The notes under the pieces: model-generated
Told to the model about the DNA's origin: nothing
The model's database searches: none
What the model saw: the letters and a program-made list of their open reading frames with translations, nothing else
Position numbers and translations under genes: made by a program
In this document: one piece after another, positions 26,309 through 34,317 of the stretch
How positions within the stretch are numbered: position 1 is the stretch's first letter
Layout: each line of letters opens with the position of its first letter
Assembly (NCBI RefSeq): GCF_000308695.1
Contig: NZ_BAGG01000260.1
Location: 1 to 64,000, forward strand
Source of the DNA: Nocardia takedensis NBRC 100417
GTDB taxonomy: Bacteria > Actinomycetota > Actinomycetes > Mycobacteriales > Mycobacteriaceae
DNA: 64,000 nucleotides
Reading direction: 5' to 3'

Positions 26309-28156
26309 TCAGCCCGCCGCGGTCTCCGCGCGCGCGGTCAACCAGCGCGCCAACCATTGCACCGCGGTCGTGCCGTCGGCATCGACGACATAGTTCGCGT
26401 AGCTCTGATGCGCGCCGGACACCACGAACGCGACCGCGCCCAACGCCTCCTCGATCAACCCCGCGACCGCCTCCGCGTCCGCACCCGCCAGCACGCTCTC
26501 GGCCACCCGGCGCAGTTCCGCGCCCGCGACGCCGCGCACATCGTCCAGCGCGACCGTCACCACACCGGCCACCCGGGCACCCACCGCGGCCACCCGTTCG
26601 GCCAGCGCCGCCGGCGGTACTCCCTCGCCGAGCGCGGTGCTCAACGTCGCCAGAGCCTCACGCAGCAGCGACAAGTGATCGCTGAGCGCGCGCGTGTCCA
26701 CCCCCGCCGCCACCCGCACGACCTGCGCGGCCAGCGACACCGCGCCGCTGGCGTCCGGGACCAGTCCCAGGATCCGCGACACCTCGAACAAATTCTCGTT
26801 CGCGGTGCGCAGCAAGGGATTCACCGCCTCGAGGACCCGCGAGAGCACAGCGGTCATCTCCCGCGCCACCGCGCCGACGTCGACGCCGGGCCGGATCAGC
26901 GACCCGAGTCGGGTCAACTCCGCGCCGATCGCCGGAACCTCGTTGACGAACCGCATCCCGGCGCCCGCCACCGCCGCGAGCCGATCCACCAGCACCGAGG
27001 GCCAGGCAGCCGCCAGCACCCGCCACGCCTGCCGCAACCGGACTTCCGACGACGCGGTCAGCACCTCGAGCAGCGGCGCGGTCGCCACCGCCACGGCGCG
27101 GGTCGTCTCGGGCGCGAAGTCGTCGCGATCCAGCACGGCCAGCGCGGTGTCGAGATCCGAACGATCCACCGCGTCCAGGATCTCGCCCGCCAGCGCGTAC
27201 TCCGATCCCGCGGGCGCGTCGTGCAGCACCGTCCGCACGGTCTGATCGCGATCGGCCCACCGCGCCGAATCACGCAGCGGACGCAACGTCGCCGCGATGC
27301 CACCCGCCAGCACCGCGACCCGGGTGTCGTCACCCGCCCCCGCCGCGACGGTCAGCTCATCGAGCGCCCCGGCCAGCGAAGCCAGGCGCACATCCGCGAA
27401 ATCCGAGGCCAACAGCGCGTCCAGGGCCGCGCCCGCCGTCGGATCACCGGTCAGATCCTCGACGCCGCTGGGCCGCGACAGCAACTGCCCCAGCGCCGAG
27501 AGCAACGGATGGGTCGCGGTGTCCGTCGCGCAATACTTGTCGCCCGACGCGCAGATCTGCGTGGTCACCGGCCCGAGCGCGCAGAACCCGCCCGCGCGCG
27601 GACCCGCCAGACCCGGACCGGGCACCGGCGGACCGATCAGCGTCTCGTCGGCCCCGCCCTGCCGAGGGTCCGCGATCAATCCCACCGCCAGCACCCGCCG
27701 CGCGGCGACCGGCGCGTCCCGACACCCGATGGTCGCGGCGAGATCGCCCATGGCGTCCGCGCCTTGGCTGTAGCCGGCCAATAAGAACGACGCCGCCGGA
27801 CACCGCGCGGCGATCTCGGCCACCGCCGCGCTCGCCGCCGCGACACCGGTCGCCTTGCTCCGCGCATACGGCATCCCGTCGAAGGCCACCGCCGCGTAAC
27901 CGGGGAACCGCGCCTCGAAACGGTCGCCGAACCGCGTGCGCAAGGCTTGCGCCGCCGGAGCGAGCAGACCGACCGGAACCCGGGAATCCGCCTCGGCGTC
28001 GGTCTCCCAGGTCCCCGGCAGGAATACCCCGGCCACCTCCGGACAGTGCTCGCGGTGCACCGGTTCGCCGACGGCCACGCCGGGCGCGATTGTCACTATC
28101 GCGCAGAGCACCACGAAAATCGCCCGCCCCAGGCGCGCACCGCGTGAGATCCGCAT
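26309..28156 (-). CDS. Cutinase family protein with long helical C-terminal extension
   Basis: A 615-residue secreted protein. The signal peptide (RAIFVVLCAIVTIAPGVAVG) is followed by a cutinase-like alpha/beta hydrolase of about 200 residues with the nucleophile elbow AGYSQG, an Asp near LIADPRQGG, and a His in ATHPLL. Conserved cysteines are present (EHCPEV, ARCPAA, GGFCALG, QICASG, KYCATD). The remaining 370 residues are predicted helical, Ala/Val/Leu-rich and unlike ordinary cutinases (200-300 residues). It should act on envelope or external esters. The function of the extension is unknown. Confidence 0.8.
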   Translation of the reverse strand: MRISRGARLGRAIFVVLCAIVTIAPGVAVGEPVHREHCPEVAGVFLPGTWETDAEADSRVPVGLLAPAAQALRTRFGDRFEARFPGYAAVAFDGMPYARSKATGVAAASAAVAEIAARCPAASFLLAGYSQGADAMGDLAATIGCRDAPVAARRVLAVGLIADPRQGGADETLIGPPVPGPGLAGPRAGGFCALGPVTTQICASGDKYCATDTATHPLLSALGQLLSRPSGVEDLTGDPTAGAALDALLASDFADVRLASLAGALDELTVAAGAGDDTRVAVLAGGIAATLRPLRDSARWADRDQTVRTVLHDAPAGSEYALAGEILDAVDRSDLDTALAVLDRDDFAPETTRAVAVATAPLLEVLTASSEVRLRQAWRVLAAAWPSVLVDRLAAVAGAGMRFVNEVPAIGAELTRLGSLIRPGVDVGAVAREMTAVLSRVLEAVNPLLRTANENLFEVSRILGLVPDASGAVSLAAQVVRVAAGVDTRALSDHLSLLREALATLSTALGEGVPPAALAERVAAVGARVAGVVTVALDDVRGVAGAELRRVAESVLAGADAEAVAGLIEEALGAVAFVVSGAHQSYANYVVDADGTTAVQWLARWLTARAETAAG

Positions 28157-28270
28157 CCCTCGACTCCCGTCCTCGGCTCGAACGCCCGATCCCATTGGAT
28201 CAGCGTCCCCACCCGAGCGGGAGTGAAATGCTCAAATTTCACTGCGGAAGGCGCACCCGCGCACCGCAAC

Positions 28271-28741
28271 TCACCGCGACCCCCCCGACACCACCTCCGG
28301 CGACCGACCACCGTGATCCCACGTGATCGCCTCCACCGCCCGCACCAACGCCACCGCCGCGCCGTCCTCCGCATACGGCGGCGCCTTCACCAGATACAAC
28401 GCCACCTCCCGCTCGATCGCCGACTGCACCCGCCCATCGGCCACCCACCCCTCGTGCAACCCGAACGCCGTACGCACCCCCGTCGCCACCAACACCACCG
28501 CACCCAACAACGCCACCACCAACGTCGGCAGATCCGTGACCGCCACCACCGGAATCGCCGCCGCCCCCGCCACCGTCGCCAACTCCGTCAACGCGTACGC
28601 GCGCCGATGCCGCCGCGAAGTCCGCCGATAGGACTCCCACTTCGCCGTCACCGGCACCGGCAACTCCTCGCCGTCGCGACGAGCCGTGCGCATCCAATGC
28701 CCCGAACCCCAAGGGGCGCGAATCCTCATGCCCACCATCAT
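28271..28741 (-). CDS. DUF4231 domain membrane protein
   Basis: A 156-residue protein. Its N-terminal helix contains KWESYRRTSRRHRRAY, and two membrane segments follow (ATVAGAAAIPVVAV and LPTLVVALLGAVVLVATGV). The C-terminal helix carries YLVKAPPYAED. This matches the DUF4231/SLATT-like family, small two-helix membrane proteins some of which are suspected pore-formers in conflict systems. No partner effector is nearby. It starts 27 bases after a molybdoenzyme gene on the same strand and may be co-transcribed. ATG 28729 is an alternative start. Confidence 0.7.
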   Translation of the reverse strand: MMVGMRIRAPWGSGHWMRTARRDGEELPVPVTAKWESYRRTSRRHRRAYALTELATVAGAAAIPVVAVTDLPTLVVALLGAVVLVATGVRTAFGLHEGWVADGRVQSAIEREVALYLVKAPPYAEDGAAVALVRAVEAITWDHGGRSPEVVSGGSR

Positions 28742-28768
28742 GGGCGATCCGCGCCCACCTGCCCACCG

Positions 28769-31042
28769 CTACGAATCGGCCACCGCGGGCGGCTCATCCA
28801 CCGCCACCGCCGGAACCTCCCCCGACACCGCCGCCACCTCCACCAACGCCAACTGCCCCGAACACCCCTGACTCAACGACGACGCCGGCCTGTCCGCGGT
28901 CAACACATTCGGATTCCCGTGCCGACACGACGACGGATCCGCCGGATCCGGGTCGTACCAACTGCCCGTCGACAACTGCGCCACCCCCGGTCGCACCGCG
29001 TCGTCCACCACCAACCCCGCCAGGCACGACCCCCGATCGTTGAACACCCGCACCACCGACCCCGGGCGCAGCCCCCGCGCCGCCGCCTCCGACGGATGCA
29101 ACCGCACCGGTTCGCGCCCCGCCACCTTCGACGACCGACTGAAATCCCCCACATCCAACTGACTGTGCAACCGCGCCCGCGGCTGATTCGCCACCAACTG
29201 CAACGGAAACCGCCGCGCCGCCGCCGCCGCACCCAACCACTCCGCGGGCTCCGACCACACCGGATGCCCGGGACAATCCGCGTACCCGAACGAGGCGATC
29301 GTCTCGGAGAAGATCTCGATCCGCCCACTCGGCGTCGACAACGGCGAACCCACCGGATCGGCCCGGAACTCCGCGCACAACACCTGCTCCGGATCCGGCA
29401 CCGCCAACTCCAAAGACCCGGCGCGCCAGAACTCCTCGAAATCCGGCATGTCCGCCGACCGCCACCCCTCGTACAGATGCCGCACCCACTGCCCCGCGTC
29501 GCGCCCCTCGGTGAACGCCTCCCCGACCCCCAACCGACTCGCCAACTCCGCGAAGATCGCGAAATCGTCGCGCGCCGCGCCGTGCGGTCGCGTCAGCGCG
29601 GGCATCGCGAACAGCATCCGATCCCACTGCCCCGCACCGAGATCGTCGCGCTCCACACTCATCGTCGACGGCAACACGATATCGGCGTGCCGTGCCGTCG
29701 ACGTCCAGAACGGATCGTGCACCACCACCGTCTCCGGCCGCTCGAACGCCGCCCGCAACCGCGTCAGATCCTGATGGTGGTGGAACGGATTGCCGCCGCA
29801 CCAATACACCAACCGGACATCCGGATAGGTCAGACGGCGACCGTTGTAGTCGAACCGGTCCCCCGGATTCAGCAGCATGTCCGCGATCCGGGCCACCGGG
29901 ATGAACCGGTCGATCCCGTTGCAGCCCTGCGGAAGCCGCGGCAGCGCCCGACGCGGATCGGGATCGCCGACCGCCGTCGTCGCCCCGTACCCGTGACCGA
30001 AACCGCCACCCGGCAGACCGATCTGGCCCAGCATCGCCGCCACCACCACACCCGCCCACAACGGCTGCTCACCGTGTTGCGCGCGCTGCAACGACCAACT
30101 CACGGTCAGCAACGTCCGGTGCGCGGCCATCTCACGCGCCAACCCGCGGACCCGCTCCGCCGCCACCCCGGTGATCGACTCCGCCCACTCCGCGGTCTTC
30201 GGCGTCCCGTCCGACTCGCCCCGCACGTAACGCAGAAAACGCTCGTAGCCGACCGTGTACCGGTCGAGAAACGCGCGATCCGCCAGCCCTTCGGCGTCCA
30301 AGGTGTGCGCCAGCGCCAACAGCAACGCGACATCCGTTCCGGGACGCGGCGCGATCCACTCCGCCGCCGCCTCCTCGGGGATATCGTCGCGCAACGGACT
30401 GATCGAGACGAACCGGCACCCGCGCGCCCGCGCCGCCCGCACCCACGACCGCGTGTCGTGCCGCGACGCACCGCCCACCCCGACCACCGAATTCTTCGGC
30501 GAGATCCCCCCGAAGGCCACCACCAGACCGGTGTGCCGGGCGATCACCGACTTCGCCGTCGAAGACCGCTCCAACCAGTCCATACTCCCGATCACGTGCG
30601 GCAACAGCACCTCCGCCGCGCCGAGACTGTAACTGTGCACGCTGCGCACATAACCGCCCAGACAGTTCAGGAAACGGTGCACCTGCGACTGCGCGTGATG
30701 GAACCGCCCCGCGCTCGCCCACCCGTAGGACCCGCCGAACACCCCCGCCGGACCGTACTCCCCGTAGACCCGACCCAGCTCACCCGCCAACAAGTCCAGG
30801 GCCCGTTCCCAGGACACCGCGACGAACTCCTCCGACCCGCGCCCCCGCCCACCCGGCCCGCGCTCCAACCAGCCCCTGCGCACATACGGCCGATCGACAC
30901 GCGTGCGATGGTGCTGGGCCGACGCGACGTTCTCGATCAGGCGCGTCGGCTCCGGATCGCCCGGCCACGGCCGCACCGCCGTCAGCCGATATCCGTCGCT
31001 GTCGGCCTCGAACGCACCCCAGTGCGTCAGATGCGTCCTCAC
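28769..31042 (-). CDS. Molybdopterin oxidoreductase, biotin/TMAO sulfoxide reductase (BisC) type
   Basis: A 757-residue DMSO-reductase-family enzyme with no Tat signal and no N-terminal iron-sulfur cysteine motif. This fits cytosolic BisC rather than periplasmic TorA or DmsA. The likely molybdenum ligand serine is in VHSYSLGAAEVLLPHVIG. Other family blocks include GGSYGWASAGRFHHAQSQ, YWCGGNPFHHHQDL and the C-terminal molybdopterin dinucleotide domain (LQLVANQPRARLHSQLD). It would reduce N- or S-oxides such as biotin or methionine sulfoxide. DUF4231 follows after 27 bases. An open 957-codon frame on the opposite strand is a composition artefact. Confidence 0.85.
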   Translation of the reverse strand: MRTHLTHWGAFEADSDGYRLTAVRPWPGDPEPTRLIENVASAQHHRTRVDRPYVRRGWLERGPGGRGRGSEEFVAVSWERALDLLAGELGRVYGEYGPAGVFGGSYGWASAGRFHHAQSQVHRFLNCLGGYVRSVHSYSLGAAEVLLPHVIGSMDWLERSSTAKSVIARHTGLVVAFGGISPKNSVVGVGGASRHDTRSWVRAARARGCRFVSISPLRDDIPEEAAAEWIAPRPGTDVALLLALAHTLDAEGLADRAFLDRYTVGYERFLRYVRGESDGTPKTAEWAESITGVAAERVRGLAREMAAHRTLLTVSWSLQRAQHGEQPLWAGVVVAAMLGQIGLPGGGFGHGYGATTAVGDPDPRRALPRLPQGCNGIDRFIPVARIADMLLNPGDRFDYNGRRLTYPDVRLVYWCGGNPFHHHQDLTRLRAAFERPETVVVHDPFWTSTARHADIVLPSTMSVERDDLGAGQWDRMLFAMPALTRPHGAARDDFAIFAELASRLGVGEAFTEGRDAGQWVRHLYEGWRSADMPDFEEFWRAGSLELAVPDPEQVLCAEFRADPVGSPLSTPSGRIEIFSETIASFGYADCPGHPVWSEPAEWLGAAAAARRFPLQLVANQPRARLHSQLDVGDFSRSSKVAGREPVRLHPSEAAARGLRPGSVVRVFNDRGSCLAGLVVDDAVRPGVAQLSTGSWYDPDPADPSSCRHGNPNVLTADRPASSLSQGCSGQLALVEVAAVSGEVPAVAVDEPPAVADS

Positions 31043-31228
31043 CCCCCCACCGTAGCGACCGGCCCGAGCACCGCCGCCGGCCGATTCCGGTCATAGCCAT
31101 CCTGTACATGTCACACCCGGAAAGAGCCGTTGTCCGCGCGAGCGCGGAGTACCCTCACCGGAACGGCCCGCGCGCTGCGCCCGGGCCGACCGGAGTCACC
31201 GCGGCACTGGACCGGAGGACGACCGCCG

Positions 31229-32032
31229 ATGAGCAGCAGTCTCGAGACCGAATACCTCGATCCCACCCCCTTGCGCGTCCGGATCGACACCCACGAGCAC
31301 TTCTCCGAGCGAGCCCACAGCCCCACCGACGACGTCCTCGGCGCGCTGGACCTGTCCGGCGCCGAATACCTCGCCGACATCGGCTGCGGCGACGCCCGCT
31401 TCCTGGCCGCACTCCGCGCCGCGGGCCACCACGGCCCGTTGGTGGGCATCGACACCTCCCCCGCCATGGTCGCCGCCGCCGACACCCTGCCCGGCGTGCG
31501 CGGCGTCCTGGCCGACGCCGAACGGATGCCGTTCGACGACAACACCTTCGACGCCCTCACCGCCCGCCACATGCTCGGCCACGTCCCCGACCCGCGCGGC
31601 GCGCTCGACGAATTCCGGCGCACCACCAAACCCGGCGGCACCGTGGCCGTCGTCGTCAACCATCCCGTCACCTGCCCGCTCATCACCGAACTCGTCACCG
31701 CCCACGCCGACAGCTACGGCATCGACCAGGACACCACCTTCCGCGCCACCGTCGACTCCGCCACCCTCCCGCCCCTGATGGCCGAAGTGTTCGGCGCGGT
31801 CGCGGTGCACCGCTCCGACAACGCCCTCGTCTTCGACAGCGCCGAACCGCTCGTCCGCTTCGCCGAATCGCGCTTCTCCTTCCACGGCATCGCACCCGAC
31901 CACCCCGATCGCGGCGCGATCCTCAAGGATCTGCGCGCGGATGTCGGTGAGTGGTTCGCCGCCGAGCCCGGGCGGGTGTGGCGGGATCCCAAGGGGTACG
32001 TGGTCGTTGCGGCTCGCGTCGCCGGAGTCTGA
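31229..32032 (+). CDS. Class I SAM-dependent methyltransferase
   Basis: A 267-residue methyltransferase of the UbiE/Methyltransf_11 type. Motif I reads LADIGCGDARFLAAL, motif II VGIDTSPAMV, and the motif with ADAERMPFDDNTFDALTARH is typical of small-molecule methyltransferases. ATG 31229 follows GGAGGA. It is divergent from the BisC-like gene. The arsenic transposon starts 46 bases after its stop, so the insertion left this gene intact but may have removed its original downstream context. Confidence 0.85.
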   Translation: MSSSLETEYLDPTPLRVRIDTHEHFSERAHSPTDDVLGALDLSGAEYLADIGCGDARFLAALRAAGHHGPLVGIDTSPAMVAAADTLPGVRGVLADAERMPFDDNTFDALTARHMLGHVPDPRGALDEFRRTTKPGGTVAVVVNHPVTCPLITELVTAHADSYGIDQDTTFRATVDSATLPPLMAEVFGAVAVHRSDNALVFDSAEPLVRFAESRFSFHGIAPDHPDRGAILKDLRADVGEWFAAEPGRVWRDPKGYVVVAARVAGV

Positions 32033-32073
32033 CCGGTCTCCTTTGCTGGTTCCGTAGAAGATGAGCTCGCTTT

Positions 32074-32078
32074 GTGTC
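32074..32078. other. Target site duplication, left copy (GTGTC)
   Basis: These five bases directly precede the GGGG end of the transposon and are repeated exactly at 39712-39716. Five-base duplications are the hallmark of Tn3-family insertion. Confidence 0.85.
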
Positions 32079-32132
32079 GGGGTTCCGGTAGTAAGGGCGC
32101 AGAAAACAACGAAGTTCGTGTAGCTGCTGGTC
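32079..32132. repeat. Left terminal inverted repeat
   Basis: 54 bases, matching the right end in reverse complement with two mismatches (within GTAAGGGCGC and AAGTTCGTG). Longer than the usual 38 bp of Tn3. The recombinase stop codon overlaps the inner edge by two bases. Confidence 0.9.
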
Positions 32133-33111
32133 AGCATCGTCGTTCGACTCCGGGGCCGAGGAGGCTGGTGAGGTCGCGCATGGCCTGTGGCGATGGTTTG
32201 AAGTAGCGACGCAGGTTCTCGGGTTTGCGGTGGCGGGATTTGGCCATGAGTTCGAGCACGTCGGCCCCGGATTCGCCCAGGTGTGTGAGGCCGGAATGCC
32301 TGAGTTCGTGCAGGTCCCAACCGGTTCCGGTCCCGGTGGTCGCAGTGGCGGCGTCGAGCAGGTCGCGTGCTTGGTCGTAGGACAGCCGCGCCAGCCCGGT
32401 GTCGGGGCAGATGTCGCGGTCGGCGAGGTACTTGCCGGGTCCGGGGCGGCGGTGTGTGACGAACAGCGGGCCGGAGGTCCGGTCCTTGATCAGCCTGGGC
32501 AGTAGTCGGGCGGTGCCGGCGTCCCAGTACACGGTTTCGAGGACGTGTTCGTGGTGTGTGGCGCCTTTGGATTTCACCGGGCAGCTGCGCCCGGCCAGGT
32601 CCAGGTCTTCGATGTTGACTTGGAGCAGTTCGTCTGCGCGGGCGCAGGTTTCGTACAGCATCCGCCACAGGGTCTTCTCCCGGATGTGGAGGTCGCGGCG
32701 GGCGATGAGTCGGTCGATCGCGGTGCGTGAGCGGACTGGGGTGTCGGAGTCGGGCGGGGTCGCTCGGCGCGCCGTGGGGGGAATGGCCGGTGCGTCCCAG
32801 CCTTGTTCGCGGCACCAGCTCAGCCATTTGGCCACTGCGGCGCGGCGCGCGTTCCAGGTGTTGACTGCCGCGCTGCCCCACAGGGATTCGAGGACCGCGC
32901 CGATCTCGTCGTCGGTCACCGAAGCCAGGGGACGGCACGGTGTGCGCACCTCGTCCGGGGCGCGGCCGTCGAGCTGGTCGACGGTCTTCACGACCGCGAT
33001 GCCGTAGGCGCGGCGGGTGTTTCGTGAGCGGATGGTGTCGAGGAACGCCTCGGCCGCGGTCCGTAGGGTCCGGGGCCCGGGCGTGTGGATCCGGTGCACC
33101 GTCGCGGTCAT
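32131..33111 (-). CDS. Tyrosine recombinase of the transposon
   Basis: A 326-residue phage-integrase-type recombinase. The N-terminal core-binding domain (about residues 15-110) includes TIRSRNTRRAYG. Catalytic residues are visible: Arg in ETCARADELL, HELRHSGLTHL (His-x-x-Arg), His in KSRHRKPENL and the Tyr in LRRYFKP. In place of the serine resolvase of classical Tn3, it probably resolves cointegrates, as TnpI does in Tn4430. Its stop overlaps the left terminal repeat. Upstream (33136-33231) lie inverted CCGGATAAC sites, its probable substrate. Confidence 0.85.
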   Translation of the reverse strand: MTATVHRIHTPGPRTLRTAAEAFLDTIRSRNTRRAYGIAVVKTVDQLDGRAPDEVRTPCRPLASVTDDEIGAVLESLWGSAAVNTWNARRAAVAKWLSWCREQGWDAPAIPPTARRATPPDSDTPVRSRTAIDRLIARRDLHIREKTLWRMLYETCARADELLQVNIEDLDLAGRSCPVKSKGATHHEHVLETVYWDAGTARLLPRLIKDRTSGPLFVTHRRPGPGKYLADRDICPDTGLARLSYDQARDLLDAATATTGTGTGWDLHELRHSGLTHLGESGADVLELMAKSRHRKPENLRRYFKPSPQAMRDLTSLLGPGVERRC

Positions 33112-33135
33112 GTGTTCCCGCCTTCCCTTGGCTTG

Positions 33136-33231
33136 CCCCGGATAACGGGGCCGCTTCGCGCAGCGCCGCGACGGGGTCGCCGCAGGCCGGTTCCGACAAT
33201 ACCCCCGGATAACAGGCCGTTATCCGGGGGT
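33136..33231. promoter_or_regulatory. Candidate internal resolution (recombination) site
   Basis: A perfect 13-bp inverted repeat ACCCCCGGATAAC / GTTATCCGGGGGT (33201-33213 and 33219-33231) with a 5-base spacer forms a core-site-like structure. A third copy, CCCCGGATAAC, lies at 33136-33146 in direct orientation with the left arm. The whole lies between the recombinase and arsR genes, where Tn3-family resolution sites usually stand. Confidence 0.6.
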
Positions 33232-33246
33232 AGGTGTCGGTTCGGG

Positions 33247-33606
33247 TCAGCTGCAGCAGTTGGGGTCTAGCACCAGGCACAGCGCGGCCAGGGCGTCGCG
33301 GCGGGCGCGGCGGACGAGGTTCATGCCGCGCCGCTCGGACTCGACCAGACCGGCCTTGCGCAGCTGCGTGAGGTGGTGGCTGACTGTGGATTCCGACAGT
33401 CCGACGGCGGCGGCCAGCTCGCCGCCGTTGTTCTCGGCGGCCGGGCTGCTCAGCAGCAGTGACATCAGCTTCACCCGCACCGGGTCGGCGAGGGCTTTGA
33501 GCCGTAGTGCGACCTCGAGGGCGGCGGCGTCGTCGACCGGGCCAGCTGCTACCGGCGCGCAGCACACCGGCGCGGACATGTCGATCACGGGCAAAGCCTT
33601 GGGCAT
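33247..33606 (-). CDS. arsR: ArsR/SmtB family repressor
   Basis: A 119-residue winged-helix repressor (ALRLKALADPVRVKLMSLLL, then LSESTVSHHLTQLRKAGLVE). Paired cysteines lie at the N terminus (PVCCAP) and the C terminus (DPNCCS), an arrangement suited to As(III) binding and distinct from the helix-3 CxC site of E. coli ArsR. It is divergent from arsI. Two GACATATGTC palindromes (33630-33639, 33676-33685) lie in the shared promoter. Confidence 0.85.
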   Translation of the reverse strand: MPKALPVIDMSAPVCCAPVAAGPVDDAAALEVALRLKALADPVRVKLMSLLLSSPAAENNGGELAAAVGLSESTVSHHLTQLRKAGLVESERRGMNLVRRARRDALAALCLVLDPNCCS

Positions 33607-33629
33607 GGGGCCACACTACCTACAGTATT

Positions 33630-33685
33630 GACATATGTCGAAAAGGTGGCAGACTCGGGGTCGCCCAGCTTCTTCGACATATGTC
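33630..33685. promoter_or_regulatory. Paired ArsR operators
   Basis: Two identical palindromes GACATATGTC (33630-33639 and 33676-33685), each extended to TCGA on one side, lie between the divergent arsR and arsI. A related site is at 36363-36376 before the second arsR. Confidence 0.7.
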
Positions 33686-33703
33686 ACACAACTGGAGGTT
33701 CTC

Positions 33704-34240
33704 ATGTCCCGCGTGCAGCTCGCCCTCAATGTCGACGACCTCGAGCAGGCGATCGCGTTCTACTCGACCCTGTTCAACACCGAGCCGGCCAAGCGCAAGC
33801 CCGGCTACGCCAACTTCACCATCGCCGAGCCGCCGCTGAAGCTGGTCCTGCTCGAAAACACCGGCCGGGGCGGCACGATCAACCACCTCGGTGTCGAGGT
33901 CGAAACCTCCGAGCAGGTCCACGACGAGATCGCCCGCCTGTCGGAGGCGGGCCTGTTCACCGAGGAGCAGATCGCGACCACGTGTTGTTTCGCCACCCAG
34001 GACAAGGTGTGGGTCACCGGCCCGAACGCCGAGAAGTGGGAGGTGTACACCGTGCTCGCCGACACCGAGAACTTCGGCACCGCACCGGAATTCGCCACCG
34101 GCGACGCCGAAGCGGTGCAGGCGTGCTGCGGCACCGGCAGCGCGGCAGACGTTGAAGATACCGCTGGCGACTCGCCCGCGTGCTGCACCGGTGAGGCGAA
34201 GCAGAAGGCAGTCGCTGCCGGAGCAGACTGCTGCAGCTGA
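33704..34240 (+). CDS. arsI: ArsI/CadI family vicinal-oxygen-chelate metalloenzyme
   Basis: A 178-residue protein. Residues 1-120 form a VOC (glyoxalase) domain with metal ligands in INHLGVEV and KWEVYTVLAD, and the family's vicinal cysteine pair in TTCCFAT that binds trivalent organoarsenic. ArsI is a C-As lyase that cleaves methylarsenite and aromatic arsenicals. The related CadI responds to cadmium. The C-terminal 45 residues are a cysteine-rich tail with three further Cys-Cys pairs (QACCGTG, PACCTGE, ADCCS), perhaps for metal capture. ATG 33704 follows GGAGG. Confidence 0.85.
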   Translation: MSRVQLALNVDDLEQAIAFYSTLFNTEPAKRKPGYANFTIAEPPLKLVLLENTGRGGTINHLGVEVETSEQVHDEIARLSEAGLFTEEQIATTCCFATQDKVWVTGPNAEKWEVYTVLADTENFGTAPEFATGDAEAVQACCGTGSAADVEDTAGDSPACCTGEAKQKAVAAGADCCS

Positions 34241-34317
34241 TCCTGTCAGTCGTGTTCGGCGCGGTCGTGTGCGGCCGCGTCCGGCTGGTTCTGCTCCCCC
34301 GGTCGGCGCGGCGTAGA

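Noticed and set aside
28223..31096. 957-codon open frame on the plus strand opposite the BisC-like and DUF4231 genes
   Set aside because: It is rich in Arg, Pro and His, has no family likeness, and mirrors third-position GC bias of the real genes on the other strand.
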